47,612 nucleotides of DNA from Gammaproteobacteria bacterium (GTDB lineage Bacteria; Pseudomonadota; Gammaproteobacteria; Arenicellales; Poriferihabitantaceae): the NCBI GenBank assembly GCA_028817405.1, contig JAPPPS010000051.1:1-47612 (forward strand), given 5' to 3'. The notes under the pieces are model-generated. The model saw nothing but the letters and a program-made list of their open reading frames with translations, ran no database searches and was not told the origin of the DNA. This document shows positions 10,942 to 21,235 of the stretch, piece by piece (position 1 is the stretch's first letter; every line of letters begins with the position of its first letter). The position numbers and the translations under genes were made by a program.

Positions 10942-12414
10942 ATGAAACCGCAAACCCATCTCGTCCCGGTTGTTTTGTGCGGCGGCGCCGGCGCGCGTCT
11001 GTGGCCGCTGTCGCGCAAGCAACACCCGAAGCAATTCGCGCCGCTGCTCGGCCTCGGCGGTGGCGATAGCGACGGCGACACGCTGTTTCGCCGCACCATG
11101 GACCGCGTCGCGCGCTTGGACTCCCGCCACAGCATCGTGGTGTGCGGCGCGGCGCACCGGTTTTTTGTCGCCGCCGGCTTGCGCGAATCGGAACGCCGAG
11201 ATTGCACCATTATCTCCGAACCGCATCAGCGCGGCACCGCGCCGGCGGCCGCGTTGGCGGCGTTGGAAGCGCGCCGACAATTCGACGATGCGCTGCTGCT
11301 GCTCATGCCGTCCGACCACATCATCGCCGATGTCGAGGCGTTTGCCGCGGCGGTTGACGCCGCGGCCAAAGTTGCCGCGGCCGAGGAAACAATCGTGTTG
11401 TTCGGCGTGCCGCCGCGCGGCGTCGAGACCGAATACGGTTACATTCAATTGCAACAACCATGGCCCGGCGATGCCGGCGCGGGCCTACAAGTCGCGGCGT
11501 TCCATGAAAAACCCGACCGCGACACCGCGGCCGATTATCTCGCGCGCGGCGATGCCTGCTGGAACAGCGGTTTATTTTTGCTCCGCGCCTCGACTTATCT
11601 CAACGCGGTCGCGCGCTTTGAACCCGGCATTCTCGAATCTTGCCAACGCGCGCTGGCGAACCGCGGCGACGATGCCGGCTTCATCGAACCGCATGCGGAA
11701 TGTTTCGCCGCTTGCCGCGCCATCTCCATCGACCACGCGGTCATCGAACGCGCCGACAACCTCACGGTGATGGCCGCCGACATGGGTTGGAGCGATGTCG
11801 GCAACTGGAAACGCTTGGCCGACGCCGGTGTATTCACCGCGGACGCCAACGACAACCGCATGCGCGGCGATGTCGTCTGCCGCGACGCCGCGCGCAACAT
11901 CGTGCATGGCGGCGGCGGCCGCTTGGTCAGCCTCCTCGGTGTCGATGACTGCATCGTGGTCGACACCGCGGATGCGTTGTTGGTCGCCGATGCCGAACGC
12001 GCATCCGACATCGCCGACTTGGTCGATGACTTGCGCGCGCAACAACGCGCCGAAGTGGACGCGCCGCGCCGGGTGCACCGCCCGTGGGGTTATTATGAAC
12101 GCATCGACCACGGCGACCACTTTCAAGTCAAACGAATCGTCGTGAACCCGCGCCAAAGTTTATCGCTGCAACTGCACCACCGTCGCAGCGAACACTGGAC
12201 CATCGTCGCCGGCCAAGCGCGCGTCACCGTAGGCGACAAAATATTCGCGTTGACCGCAAACCAATCCACCCACATCCCGGCCGAAACCCGCCACCGCATG
12301 GAAAACCCCGGCGATGAACCGGTGGTCTTCATCGAAGTCCAATACGGCGACTACTTAGGCGAAGACGACATCATCCGCTTCGACGACCGCTACGGCCGCG
12401 CGGGGAACGAATAA
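10942..12414 (+). CDS. Mannose-1-phosphate guanylyltransferase / mannose-6-phosphate isomerase
   Basis: LVPVVLCGGAGARLWPLSRKQHPKQFAPLLG...LLLMPSDHIIAD...PWGYYERIDHGDHFQVKRIVVNPRQSLSLQLHHRRSEHW; ManC/AlgA-like bifunctional enzyme. Confidence 0.94.
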   Translation: MKPQTHLVPVVLCGGAGARLWPLSRKQHPKQFAPLLGLGGGDSDGDTLFRRTMDRVARLDSRHSIVVCGAAHRFFVAAGLRESERRDCTIISEPHQRGTAPAAALAALEARRQFDDALLLLMPSDHIIADVEAFAAAVDAAAKVAAAEETIVLFGVPPRGVETEYGYIQLQQPWPGDAGAGLQVAAFHEKPDRDTAADYLARGDACWNSGLFLLRASTYLNAVARFEPGILESCQRALANRGDDAGFIEPHAECFAACRAISIDHAVIERADNLTVMAADMGWSDVGNWKRLADAGVFTADANDNRMRGDVVCRDAARNIVHGGGGRLVSLLGVDDCIVVDTADALLVADAERASDIADLVDDLRAQQRAEVDAPRRVHRPWGYYERIDHGDHFQVKRIVVNPRQSLSLQLHHRRSEHWTIVAGQARVTVGDKIFALTANQSTHIPAETRHRMENPGDEPVVFIEVQYGDYLGEDDIIRFDDRYGRAGNE

Positions 12415-12476
12415 CAAAAGTACCGCGGCCTTGGCGATTGGCGGTGGACGCGCCGGGGTTTAATGCGCGGTGGCGG

Positions 12477-13388
12477 TTATGAATCGCGGCGGTGTTTTTT
12501 GCCCGCTTCCAGGACGAAGTCGAAGAAGGCTTGGCCGGTTTGCGACAGGCGTTTGCCTTTGCGGTAGGCGACATACCATTTGCGCATGATGGGGAAGTGC
12601 CGCAGGTCGAGCGTTGCCAGGCGGCCGGCGTTCAGTTCCAACTCCACGGTGTGCGCCGACACCAGCGCCAAGTCGAGGCCGGCTTCGACGCGCTGCTTGA
12701 TGGTCTCGTCGTTGGACGACTCGGCGACGCGCGCCGGGCGCAAACCGTGTTTGTCGACCACGCGCTGGAACGCGAATCTGGCGTCGGTGCCGGCCTCGCG
12801 CAGCACGAATGATTCGTTCTCCAAGTCCTCCAGCGGAATTTTTTCTTTGCCGGCCAATGGATGGCGCGGGTTGGCGATGACGATGAACGGGTTTTCCATG
12901 AACGCCGTGGCCTCCACGCCCAAGCCCGGCGGCGGCCGGCCCATCAACGCCAAGTCCGGTTCGTTGTTCGCCAAACGCCGCGCCAACTCGGCGCGGCCCG
13001 CGACTTCCAAGCGGATGTCGACGGCCGGATAACGCGCGCGAAAACCGGACAGCAAGCGGGTGGCGAAATAGTTGACGGTCGGCGCGATGCAGATTGTTAA
13101 ACTGCCGCCGTCGACGCCGCGCATGCGGTTTACATCGACTTCGATGTCGCGCAACTTCGACAGCATCGCGCGGCTGTGCGCGAGCATCGCGCGCCCGGCT
13201 TGAGTCAAATGCACGCGCCGCCCGACCAACTCGACCAGCGGCAACTCAACCATGCGCTCGAGTTGTTTGACTTGCATCGACACCGCGGGCTGGGTGAGAT
13301 GAAGTTCCTCGGCGGCGCGGGTGTAACTCAGGTGGCGGGCCACCGCCTCGAAGACCTGAAGTTGGCGCATGGTGATGTGCAGGGGCAT
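12477..13388 (-). CDS. LysR-family transcriptional regulator (CbbR-like)
   Basis: HITMRQLQVFEAVARHLSYTRAAEELHLTQPAVSMQVKQLE HTH and LysR substrate domain. Confidence 0.93.
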   Translation of the reverse strand: MPLHITMRQLQVFEAVARHLSYTRAAEELHLTQPAVSMQVKQLERMVELPLVELVGRRVHLTQAGRAMLAHSRAMLSKLRDIEVDVNRMRGVDGGSLTICIAPTVNYFATRLLSGFRARYPAVDIRLEVAGRAELARRLANNEPDLALMGRPPPGLGVEATAFMENPFIVIANPRHPLAGKEKIPLEDLENESFVLREAGTDARFAFQRVVDKHGLRPARVAESSNDETIKQRVEAGLDLALVSAHTVELELNAGRLATLDLRHFPIMRKWYVAYRKGKRLSQTGQAFFDFVLEAGKKHRRDS

Positions 13389-13415
13389 CGGCGGCGGCGA
13401 AGAACGGTTGCGGGG

Positions 13416-14084
13416 TTAGGCGCGCGGCGGTGCGACGGTGGTTTTGGTCGCGCGCGCATCGGTTGCATTGGTTGCATTGGTTGCATTGGTTGCATTGGTC
13501 ACCGCGGTTGCCGCGGTTGCCGGCGTTGCCAACAACGCGCGCAAACGTTGCCAGTCGAAGTGCGGGCCCGGGTCGGTTTTGCGGCCCGGCGCGATGTCGC
13601 TGTGGCCGACGATGCGCTCCGGGCGAATGGCCGGATAACGCGCGCGCAACAGTTGCGCCAACTTCGACAGCGTGTCGTATTGCGCCGCGGTGAACCGGTC
13701 GTGGTCGCAGCCTTCCAACTCGATGCCGATGGAAAAATCGTTGACGCATTCGCGCCCATGCAACTTCGACTCGCCGGCATGCCACGCGCGCATGGACGCC
13801 GGCACGAATTGTAGCAACGCGCCGGCGCGGTCGACGAGAAAATGCGACGACACTTTCAGGTCCGCGATGTCCACAAACGCCGGATGCGCGCGCGGGTCGA
13901 GACGGTTGGTGAACAACCGTTCGATAAAATCGCCGCCATAACAACCGGGCGGCAAACTGATGGCGTGAATAACCAGCGCATCGATGCGCGCGCCGGGCGG
14001 TCGCGCATCGCAGTTCGGCGACGCGATAAACGCGGCCGGCGTTACCCGGCCGTCGCGCGACAGCCGGAAATCTGCGGCATTCAT
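13416..14084 (-). CDS. ampD: 1,6-anhydro-N-acetylmuramyl-L-alanine amidase
   Basis: IDALVIHAISLPPGCYGGDFIERLFTNRLDPRAHPAF...VSSHFLVDRAGALLQFVP...RAWHAGESKLHGRECVNDFSIGIELEG...IVGHSDIAPGRKTDPGPHFDW; AmpD. C-terminal (NAT)n tail. Confidence 0.94.
   Translation of the reverse strand: MNAADFRLSRDGRVTPAAFIASPNCDARPPGARIDALVIHAISLPPGCYGGDFIERLFTNRLDPRAHPAFVDIADLKVSSHFLVDRAGALLQFVPASMRAWHAGESKLHGRECVNDFSIGIELEGCDHDRFTAAQYDTLSKLAQLLRARYPAIRPERIVGHSDIAPGRKTDPGPHFDWQRLRALLATPATAATAVTNATNATNATNATDARATKTTVAPPRA
13462..13500. repeat. 9-bp tandem repeat ggttgcatt, about 4 copies, in 3' end of ampD
   Basis: catcggttgcattggttgcattggttgcattggttgcattggtcacc; encodes NATNATNATNAT on the minus strand. Confidence 0.95.
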
Positions 14085-14091
14085 GCGAGGT

Positions 14092-14712
14092 TCATCCAAG
14101 GTTGAGGCCGATGCGGCGTTTGGTCATGAGCGACGGAGTCAACGGAAACTGTCGCAGTAGCATGTCGCCGAGTTCGACCACTTTGCCGACTTCGCCGCGT
14201 TTCAGTTCCAGTTCGATTTCATACAAAGCGGTTTGCCGGTTCGACATGCGGTTGGTGATGAGCGCATCGTCGGCGCTGAGTTCGATGACGGTGTCGTCAA
14301 ACATTAAGTTGCGAATGCTGCGGCGCATGTCGACGCGCAAATATTCGACCAGCGGCGCGCGCGGCGGAATGATTTTAAGCGCCGCGCGTTTGAGTTCGCC
14401 GGGCGGCAGCGAATCGGCGCAAGTCAACGCGCCGTCGATGTCGACTTCCAGTTCGCGGCGGCGCGACAAACCGTTTTCCATCGTGCCGCGGTATTTAAGC
14501 GCGGCGCGCCACTGCGCGCCTTCACGGCGCGCGCGCAGCGAACAACGCGCGGCATCCAACGCGCGCGATTCGATGTCGTAGTAGATGCCGAGATAATGCA
14601 TCGCATCGCGGCCGCCGGCGCCGCTGTCGAGTCGCCGCACCAACTCGGATTGCAACACGCGCTCCAACACCGCGCGGTCGGCCGCGGTGAGTTTGACTTC
14701 CTGTTCATACAT
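14092..14712 (-). CDS. CYTH domain-containing protein
   Basis: MYEQEVKLTAADRAVLERVL...MHYLGIYYDIESRALDAARCSLRARREGAQWRAALKYRG...RREL EVDIDG; CYTH-like ExExK and RxR patterns. Confidence 0.75.
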   Translation of the reverse strand: MYEQEVKLTAADRAVLERVLQSELVRRLDSGAGGRDAMHYLGIYYDIESRALDAARCSLRARREGAQWRAALKYRGTMENGLSRRRELEVDIDGALTCADSLPPGELKRAALKIIPPRAPLVEYLRVDMRRSIRNLMFDDTVIELSADDALITNRMSNRQTALYEIELELKRGEVGKVVELGDMLLRQFPLTPSLMTKRRIGLNLG

Positions 14713-14747
14713 TGTTGATTCGCATGCGCTGCGCGTTGCGCCGGTTA

Positions 14748-16007
14748 TCACACCGCTTCGGCGCGCAGTTTAACGATGGCGCGCTCGGTGCTTTCTTCGA
14801 CCGTGAACCGGTAACCCATTTCCACCACGCTCTCGCCGGCCGCGGGGATGCGCCCGAGTTGCGCCATCACCAAGCCGCCGATGGTGTGCGACACGCGGCT
14901 GTTCAAGTTGATGTCCAGCACTTCGTTGACCTCGGACACCGACGACCTGGAATCGATGAGATACGCGCCGTCGCCGACTTTCTCGATGACGCGTTTGCGG
15001 CGCGGCAGGTACTCCTCAAAGTCATAACCGACATCGATGTCGCCGACCACTTCCTCGACGATGTCTTCCATGGTGATGATGCCGATGGCGGAGCCGAACT
15101 CGTCGACCACCACCGCCATGTGGTCGTCGCGCTGACGCAAAGTCGGCAGCAACTGGTCGATGGTTTGAAACTGCAGCACATAATGCGCCGGTTGAATCAA
15201 TTCTTCCAGTTGTTTGTCCGGCAATGCGGCGTCGAGCAAGTCCCATGTACTTAGCGTGACGATGCCGGAGATGTTGCTGATGTTGCCGCGGTACACCGGC
15301 AGACGGTTGTAACCCTTGCGCCGCACCGTGGCGATGGCGCGCAGAATGCCGCTGTTGCGGTCGATGGCGGTGACTTCGGCAATCGGAATCATGGCCTCGC
15401 CGACCGTGGTTTCGCCGAAGCGAATCACGCGGCGAATGCGGCCGCGGTCAAACGCATCGACCGCCGAGGCGCGCTCCGCCATGTCGACCACCGCGCGGAT
15501 TTGCTCGCGCGTCATGAACAAGTTTTGCTCGACTTTGCCGCCGCCGAAAGCGCGCGCGCACAACCTGGCGATGCGCGAGAAGATGAAGATGACCGGGTAA
15601 AACAAAAACGAGAAGATGCGCAGCGGATAAATCGCCAGAGGCGCGATGTCGTCGGCCTTCTGCTGGTAGACGCTCTTCGGCACGATTTCGCCGAGAATTA
15701 ACAGCAGCGGCGTGAGCACCAAGAAAGCGTACAAGTCGCCGCTGGCGCCGAACCATTTGATGAACACAATCGTGCCTAAAGTCGCCAACGCCACGGTGAC
15801 GATGTTGGCGCCGACCAAGGTGGTGCCGAGCAAAACATCCGGCTCTTTGTACAACTCCAACACCTTGCGCGCGCCGCCGTCGCCTTGGTTGGCGCGCGCG
15901 TTCAACTTGATTTTGTCGGAGTTCACCAGCGCGATTTCCGAGCCGGAGAAGAACCCCTTCAACAGCAGCAGAAGGACGATGAGAAGAATGATGCCGAGGA
16001 CCGTCAT
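14748..16007 (-). CDS. CNNM/CBS-domain (HlyC/CorC-like) membrane protein
   Basis: ILLIVLLLLLKGFFSGSEIALVNSDKIKLNARANQGDGGARKVLEL...FGETTVGEAMIPIAEVTAID...VVVDEFGSAIGIITMEDIVEEVVGDI. Confidence 0.92.
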   Translation of the reverse strand: MTVLGIILLIVLLLLLKGFFSGSEIALVNSDKIKLNARANQGDGGARKVLELYKEPDVLLGTTLVGANIVTVALATLGTIVFIKWFGASGDLYAFLVLTPLLLILGEIVPKSVYQQKADDIAPLAIYPLRIFSFLFYPVIFIFSRIARLCARAFGGGKVEQNLFMTREQIRAVVDMAERASAVDAFDRGRIRRVIRFGETTVGEAMIPIAEVTAIDRNSGILRAIATVRRKGYNRLPVYRGNISNISGIVTLSTWDLLDAALPDKQLEELIQPAHYVLQFQTIDQLLPTLRQRDDHMAVVVDEFGSAIGIITMEDIVEEVVGDIDVGYDFEEYLPRRKRVIEKVGDGAYLIDSRSSVSEVNEVLDINLNSRVSHTIGGLVMAQLGRIPAAGESVVEMGYRFTVEESTERAIVKLRAEAV

Positions 16008-17584
16008 GACGCGGCCTCCGTTTTTCTCCGACGCGCTTCGCCATCAACCGCATCGCGACCTTGATATACCGCACCGTCATCGGCGACGCCTTCCGCGACT
16101 TCATCCGCAACTTCTTCGGCCACTTCGGCCGCGGCCGCAACCGTGCCGCGCGCAGCACCGTCATCCGCGCCCGCGCCGACTTCCGCGCTGACTTCCCCGG
16201 CGCGCGCGAAGTCGTCGTCGTCCACGCCTTGCGCTACGCGCACCCGGGCGATGCGGTGCGCGTCCATTTCCAGCACTTGAATCATGATGTCATCCACGCG
16301 CACTTTGTCGCCCTCGCGCGGCAGGCGGTCGAGGTGACGGAAAGCCACGCCGCCGACGGTGGTCATGCGCGGGTCGTCCATGCCGAAGTTGGCGAGGTTG
16401 TCGAAGTCGTTGAGTTTCATGTCGCCGGGCACTTCGTAGATGTTGTTGTCCTTCTCGGCGTAGTAGTCGGCGGTGGCGCGGGTGCCGCCGCTGACATCGC
16501 CGAAGATGAAGTTGATGACGCCGCCCATGGTGATGAAACCTTCGACGCCGCCGAACTCGTTCAAGCATGCGGCGGCGCGCACTTCGTTGCCTTGAAAGAA
16601 GTCAAACATCTCATCGACTTTCTTGGTCAGCGGCACCACCACCGGCGGATGCATGATGTCGTGCGGCGACAACGCCTCCAAATCGCGGCCGTCCAGCACC
16701 AAGCGCAACACATCCTCGGCATGCACGAAGCCGACCAAGTTGTCGCGATGCGTTTTGAACACCGGCATGCGCGAGTGGCGGCAGGCGATAAACTTCTCCA
16801 CCATCTCCGGCACGCTCATGTCCATGTTCAAGAACGCCATGCGCGTGCGCGGCGTCATCATCTCGACGATTTCGGTGTCGGACGCTTCCAGCAGTTTATA
16901 AATCAGCGCGCGCTCGGTGGCGTCCAGCACGCCTTCTTCCGCGACTTGCTCGACCAAAGTCAGCACTTCGTCGACTTGCAAAATGTTGTCCGCGGCGCGC
17001 GGCTCGCCGACCAACCAAGTGGTGATGCGCTCGGCGACGCCGCGAATCGCCCACCGCAACGGCGCCATCAACCGCACCCAAAAACGCATCGGCGCGGCCG
17101 CGATGCGGGTGCTGTAGCGCACCGGGTTGTGAACCGCGATGGTCTTCGGTGTCACCTCGCCCAACAACAGCAGCAGCGGCACCATCACCAACAAGTTGAG
17201 CCAGCCGGCGTTCGCGCTGCCGTATAACTCGACCAAAATCGAAGTCATGTTGGCGGCGGCCGCGATGTTGACCAACTCGTTGCCGCTTAAGATGGAGATG
17301 ATTAACTTGCGCGGCTGGTCGAGCAGTTCGTGAATGGATTCGGCGCGCGGATTTTTTTCACGCCGCAGTTGCTGCAAGTCGAGACGCGAGAGCGAAAACA
17401 ACGCGGTCTCGGCGCTGGAAAAAAACGCCGAGCCCATCAACAGCAACACCTGCAGCGCGAGGCGCAGCGCCATGCCCGGCTCGGCCAACAACGCCGGGTC
17501 GAAAGCCAGGGCCGCGGCGGCCTGACAGGCCGCGGCTTGCGCCGCCTGCCAGTATGCGACGGTGAATGACAGAATCGATTCCAT
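16004..17584 (-). CDS. CNNM/CBS-domain membrane protein (paralogue of the next gene)
   Basis: LQVLLLMGSAFFSSAETALFSLSRLDLQQLRREKN...MTPRTRMAFLNMDMSVPEMVEKFIACRHSRMPVFKTHRDNLVGFVHAEDVLRLV...LNEFGGVEGFITMGGVINFIFGD; 4-nt ATGA overlap with downstream paralogue. Confidence 0.92.
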   Translation of the reverse strand: MESILSFTVAYWQAAQAAACQAAAALAFDPALLAEPGMALRLALQVLLLMGSAFFSSAETALFSLSRLDLQQLRREKNPRAESIHELLDQPRKLIISILSGNELVNIAAAANMTSILVELYGSANAGWLNLLVMVPLLLLLGEVTPKTIAVHNPVRYSTRIAAAPMRFWVRLMAPLRWAIRGVAERITTWLVGEPRAADNILQVDEVLTLVEQVAEEGVLDATERALIYKLLEASDTEIVEMMTPRTRMAFLNMDMSVPEMVEKFIACRHSRMPVFKTHRDNLVGFVHAEDVLRLVLDGRDLEALSPHDIMHPPVVVPLTKKVDEMFDFFQGNEVRAAACLNEFGGVEGFITMGGVINFIFGDVSGGTRATADYYAEKDNNIYEVPGDMKLNDFDNLANFGMDDPRMTTVGGVAFRHLDRLPREGDKVRVDDIMIQVLEMDAHRIARVRVAQGVDDDDFARAGEVSAEVGAGADDGAARGTVAAAAEVAEEVADEVAEGVADDGAVYQGRDAVDGEARRRKTEAAS

Positions 17585-17809
17585 GGAACAGTGTCGACGG
17601 GCGTTGCGCGTTCACCAAAGGAAAAGCGAAGGAAAAAAGCGGCGATGACTCGGTGTTGAAGTCCGCCAATCATCGCCCAACATCGCGGCGATTGCAAGGT
17701 ATAATGCGCCCTGTTGGCTGTTGACCGCTTGCGCGCCATCCGCCGCAACGCCATCCGCGCATCCGCGCGCTCGCACACCCGCATTGACATTCCCCATCCC
17801 GTATTCATC

Positions 17810-20089
<2,280 letters not shown>

Positions 20090-20114
20090 TGTCCGTCACC
20101 GTACAACCGCCGTT

Positions 20115-20290
20115 ACCGTACAACCGCCATCGCCGTGCAATTACTTTCGCCGTGCAATTAAGTACGGCGGCGTAAGCCGCCATTCCGGACTGGATCCGGA
20201 ATCCAGAGTCTTTAATTGGTGCGTCGCGCAACGCTGCACATGAATTAAAGACTCTGGACTCCAACTTTCGTTGGAGTGGCGGGTGGGTAG
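20115..20290. repeat. Intergenic repeat cluster (ggaatccagagtctttaatt / inverted aattaaagactctgga)
   Basis: Contains GGAATCCAGAGTCTTTAATT and ATTAAAGACTCTGGACTCC in inverted orientation plus GTGCAATTAAGTACGGCG; shared cores with 31.9-32.1 kb and 47.3-47.6 kb. Confidence 0.8.
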
Positions 20291-20476
20291 CGGTCGACGA
20301 ATTAAACCGGCCTCATCGATTCGGATAATTGCTGTCCCCGCCTCTGGATACTTGCTTCCCTGCAGGCATGATGGCGCTTGCGCGACGGCGACGATAAGCG
20401 ACTTGATTTTCACCGTCGGAGTCGCGTATAAAATCCACCAGCCAAACATCCCGCCACAACCGCCAAGACAACCGTC

Positions 20477-21211
20477 ATGAAAACCAAAATCTACATCCCG
20501 TCAGACGATGCGCTTGAGGCGCTCATCAGCACGCCCAACTTGAGTTGGGAGAAAATCGCCGACCATTATCCGCCGAGCGTCGGCGTCCGCGACTGGCGCG
20601 CACTGCACAAATCGAAACACTGGCGCAAATTTTATTCCGCTTACGAACTGGCCGTCTCCTGGGAATCCGCCGACCCGTTTTTGCCGCGGGAAATCCAAGC
20701 ATGGTTCGGGAATTCCGCGGAGTTGTTGGCGGTAATTCCGGAACACAAAACACCGTTGCCGGGCGGCCGCCGGCCCAGCCAAACCGATGCGCTGGCTTTT
20801 ATCTGCAACGAGAACAAGGTTTATGCGGTTGCGGTTGAGGGCAAAGCCCACGAATCGTTTGGCCCAACCGTGGGCGAGTGGCGGAAAGACGAATCGGACG
20901 GAAAAATAGAACGACTGAAATTTATCTGCCAAACGCTTGGGTTACCTTATCCGCCGGCCAACAAAATTCGTTATCAGTTGCTCCACCGCACCGCCTCGGC
21001 GCTCATCGAAGCGGAGCGTTTTCATGCCGATTGCGCGGCGATGTTTGTGCACTCATTCGCGTATAAACAACCGCGCGAAAATTCCGAGTCGTTTGCGGAC
21101 TTCCTTTCCTTTTTGAAGTTGTTTAACATCTCGCTCGATGACAAAAAACCCTACACCAACGCCGAGAACGGCAAGCCCTTGTATTTCGCCTGGGTTTCGA
21201 CCCAACGGTAA
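20477..21211 (+). CDS. DUF6946-like protein (244 aa), putative PD-(D/E)XK-like fold
   Basis: DWRALHKSKHWRKFYSAYELAVSWESADPFLPREIQAWF...ELLAVIPEHKTPLPGGRRPSQTDALAF...VYAVAVEGKAHESFGPTVGEW...IRYQLLHRTASALIEAERFHADCAAMFVHSF. Family name from memory. Confidence 0.7.
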   Translation: MKTKIYIPSDDALEALISTPNLSWEKIADHYPPSVGVRDWRALHKSKHWRKFYSAYELAVSWESADPFLPREIQAWFGNSAELLAVIPEHKTPLPGGRRPSQTDALAFICNENKVYAVAVEGKAHESFGPTVGEWRKDESDGKIERLKFICQTLGLPYPPANKIRYQLLHRTASALIEAERFHADCAAMFVHSFAYKQPRENSESFADFLSFLKLFNISLDDKKPYTNAENGKPLYFAWVSTQR

Positions 21212-21235
21212 CTCGTCTCGACAAGTGAAATCGCC

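Noticed and set aside
10834-11457. N-terminal 208-aa extension of the ADP-ribosylglycohydrolase ORF
   Set aside because: It is antisense to the 5' half of the mannose-1-P guanylyltransferase; the conserved domain starts at MFGAVIGD with an upstream ribosome-site-like GGAGG.
12477-13388. CbbR-like regulator as evidence for an adjacent RuBisCO operon
   Set aside because: No cbb genes are seen in the window; a LysR call is safe but the target is unknown.
16061-17227. 388-aa plus-strand ORF opposite the CNNM gene
   Set aside because: Shadow ORF, no recognisable domain.
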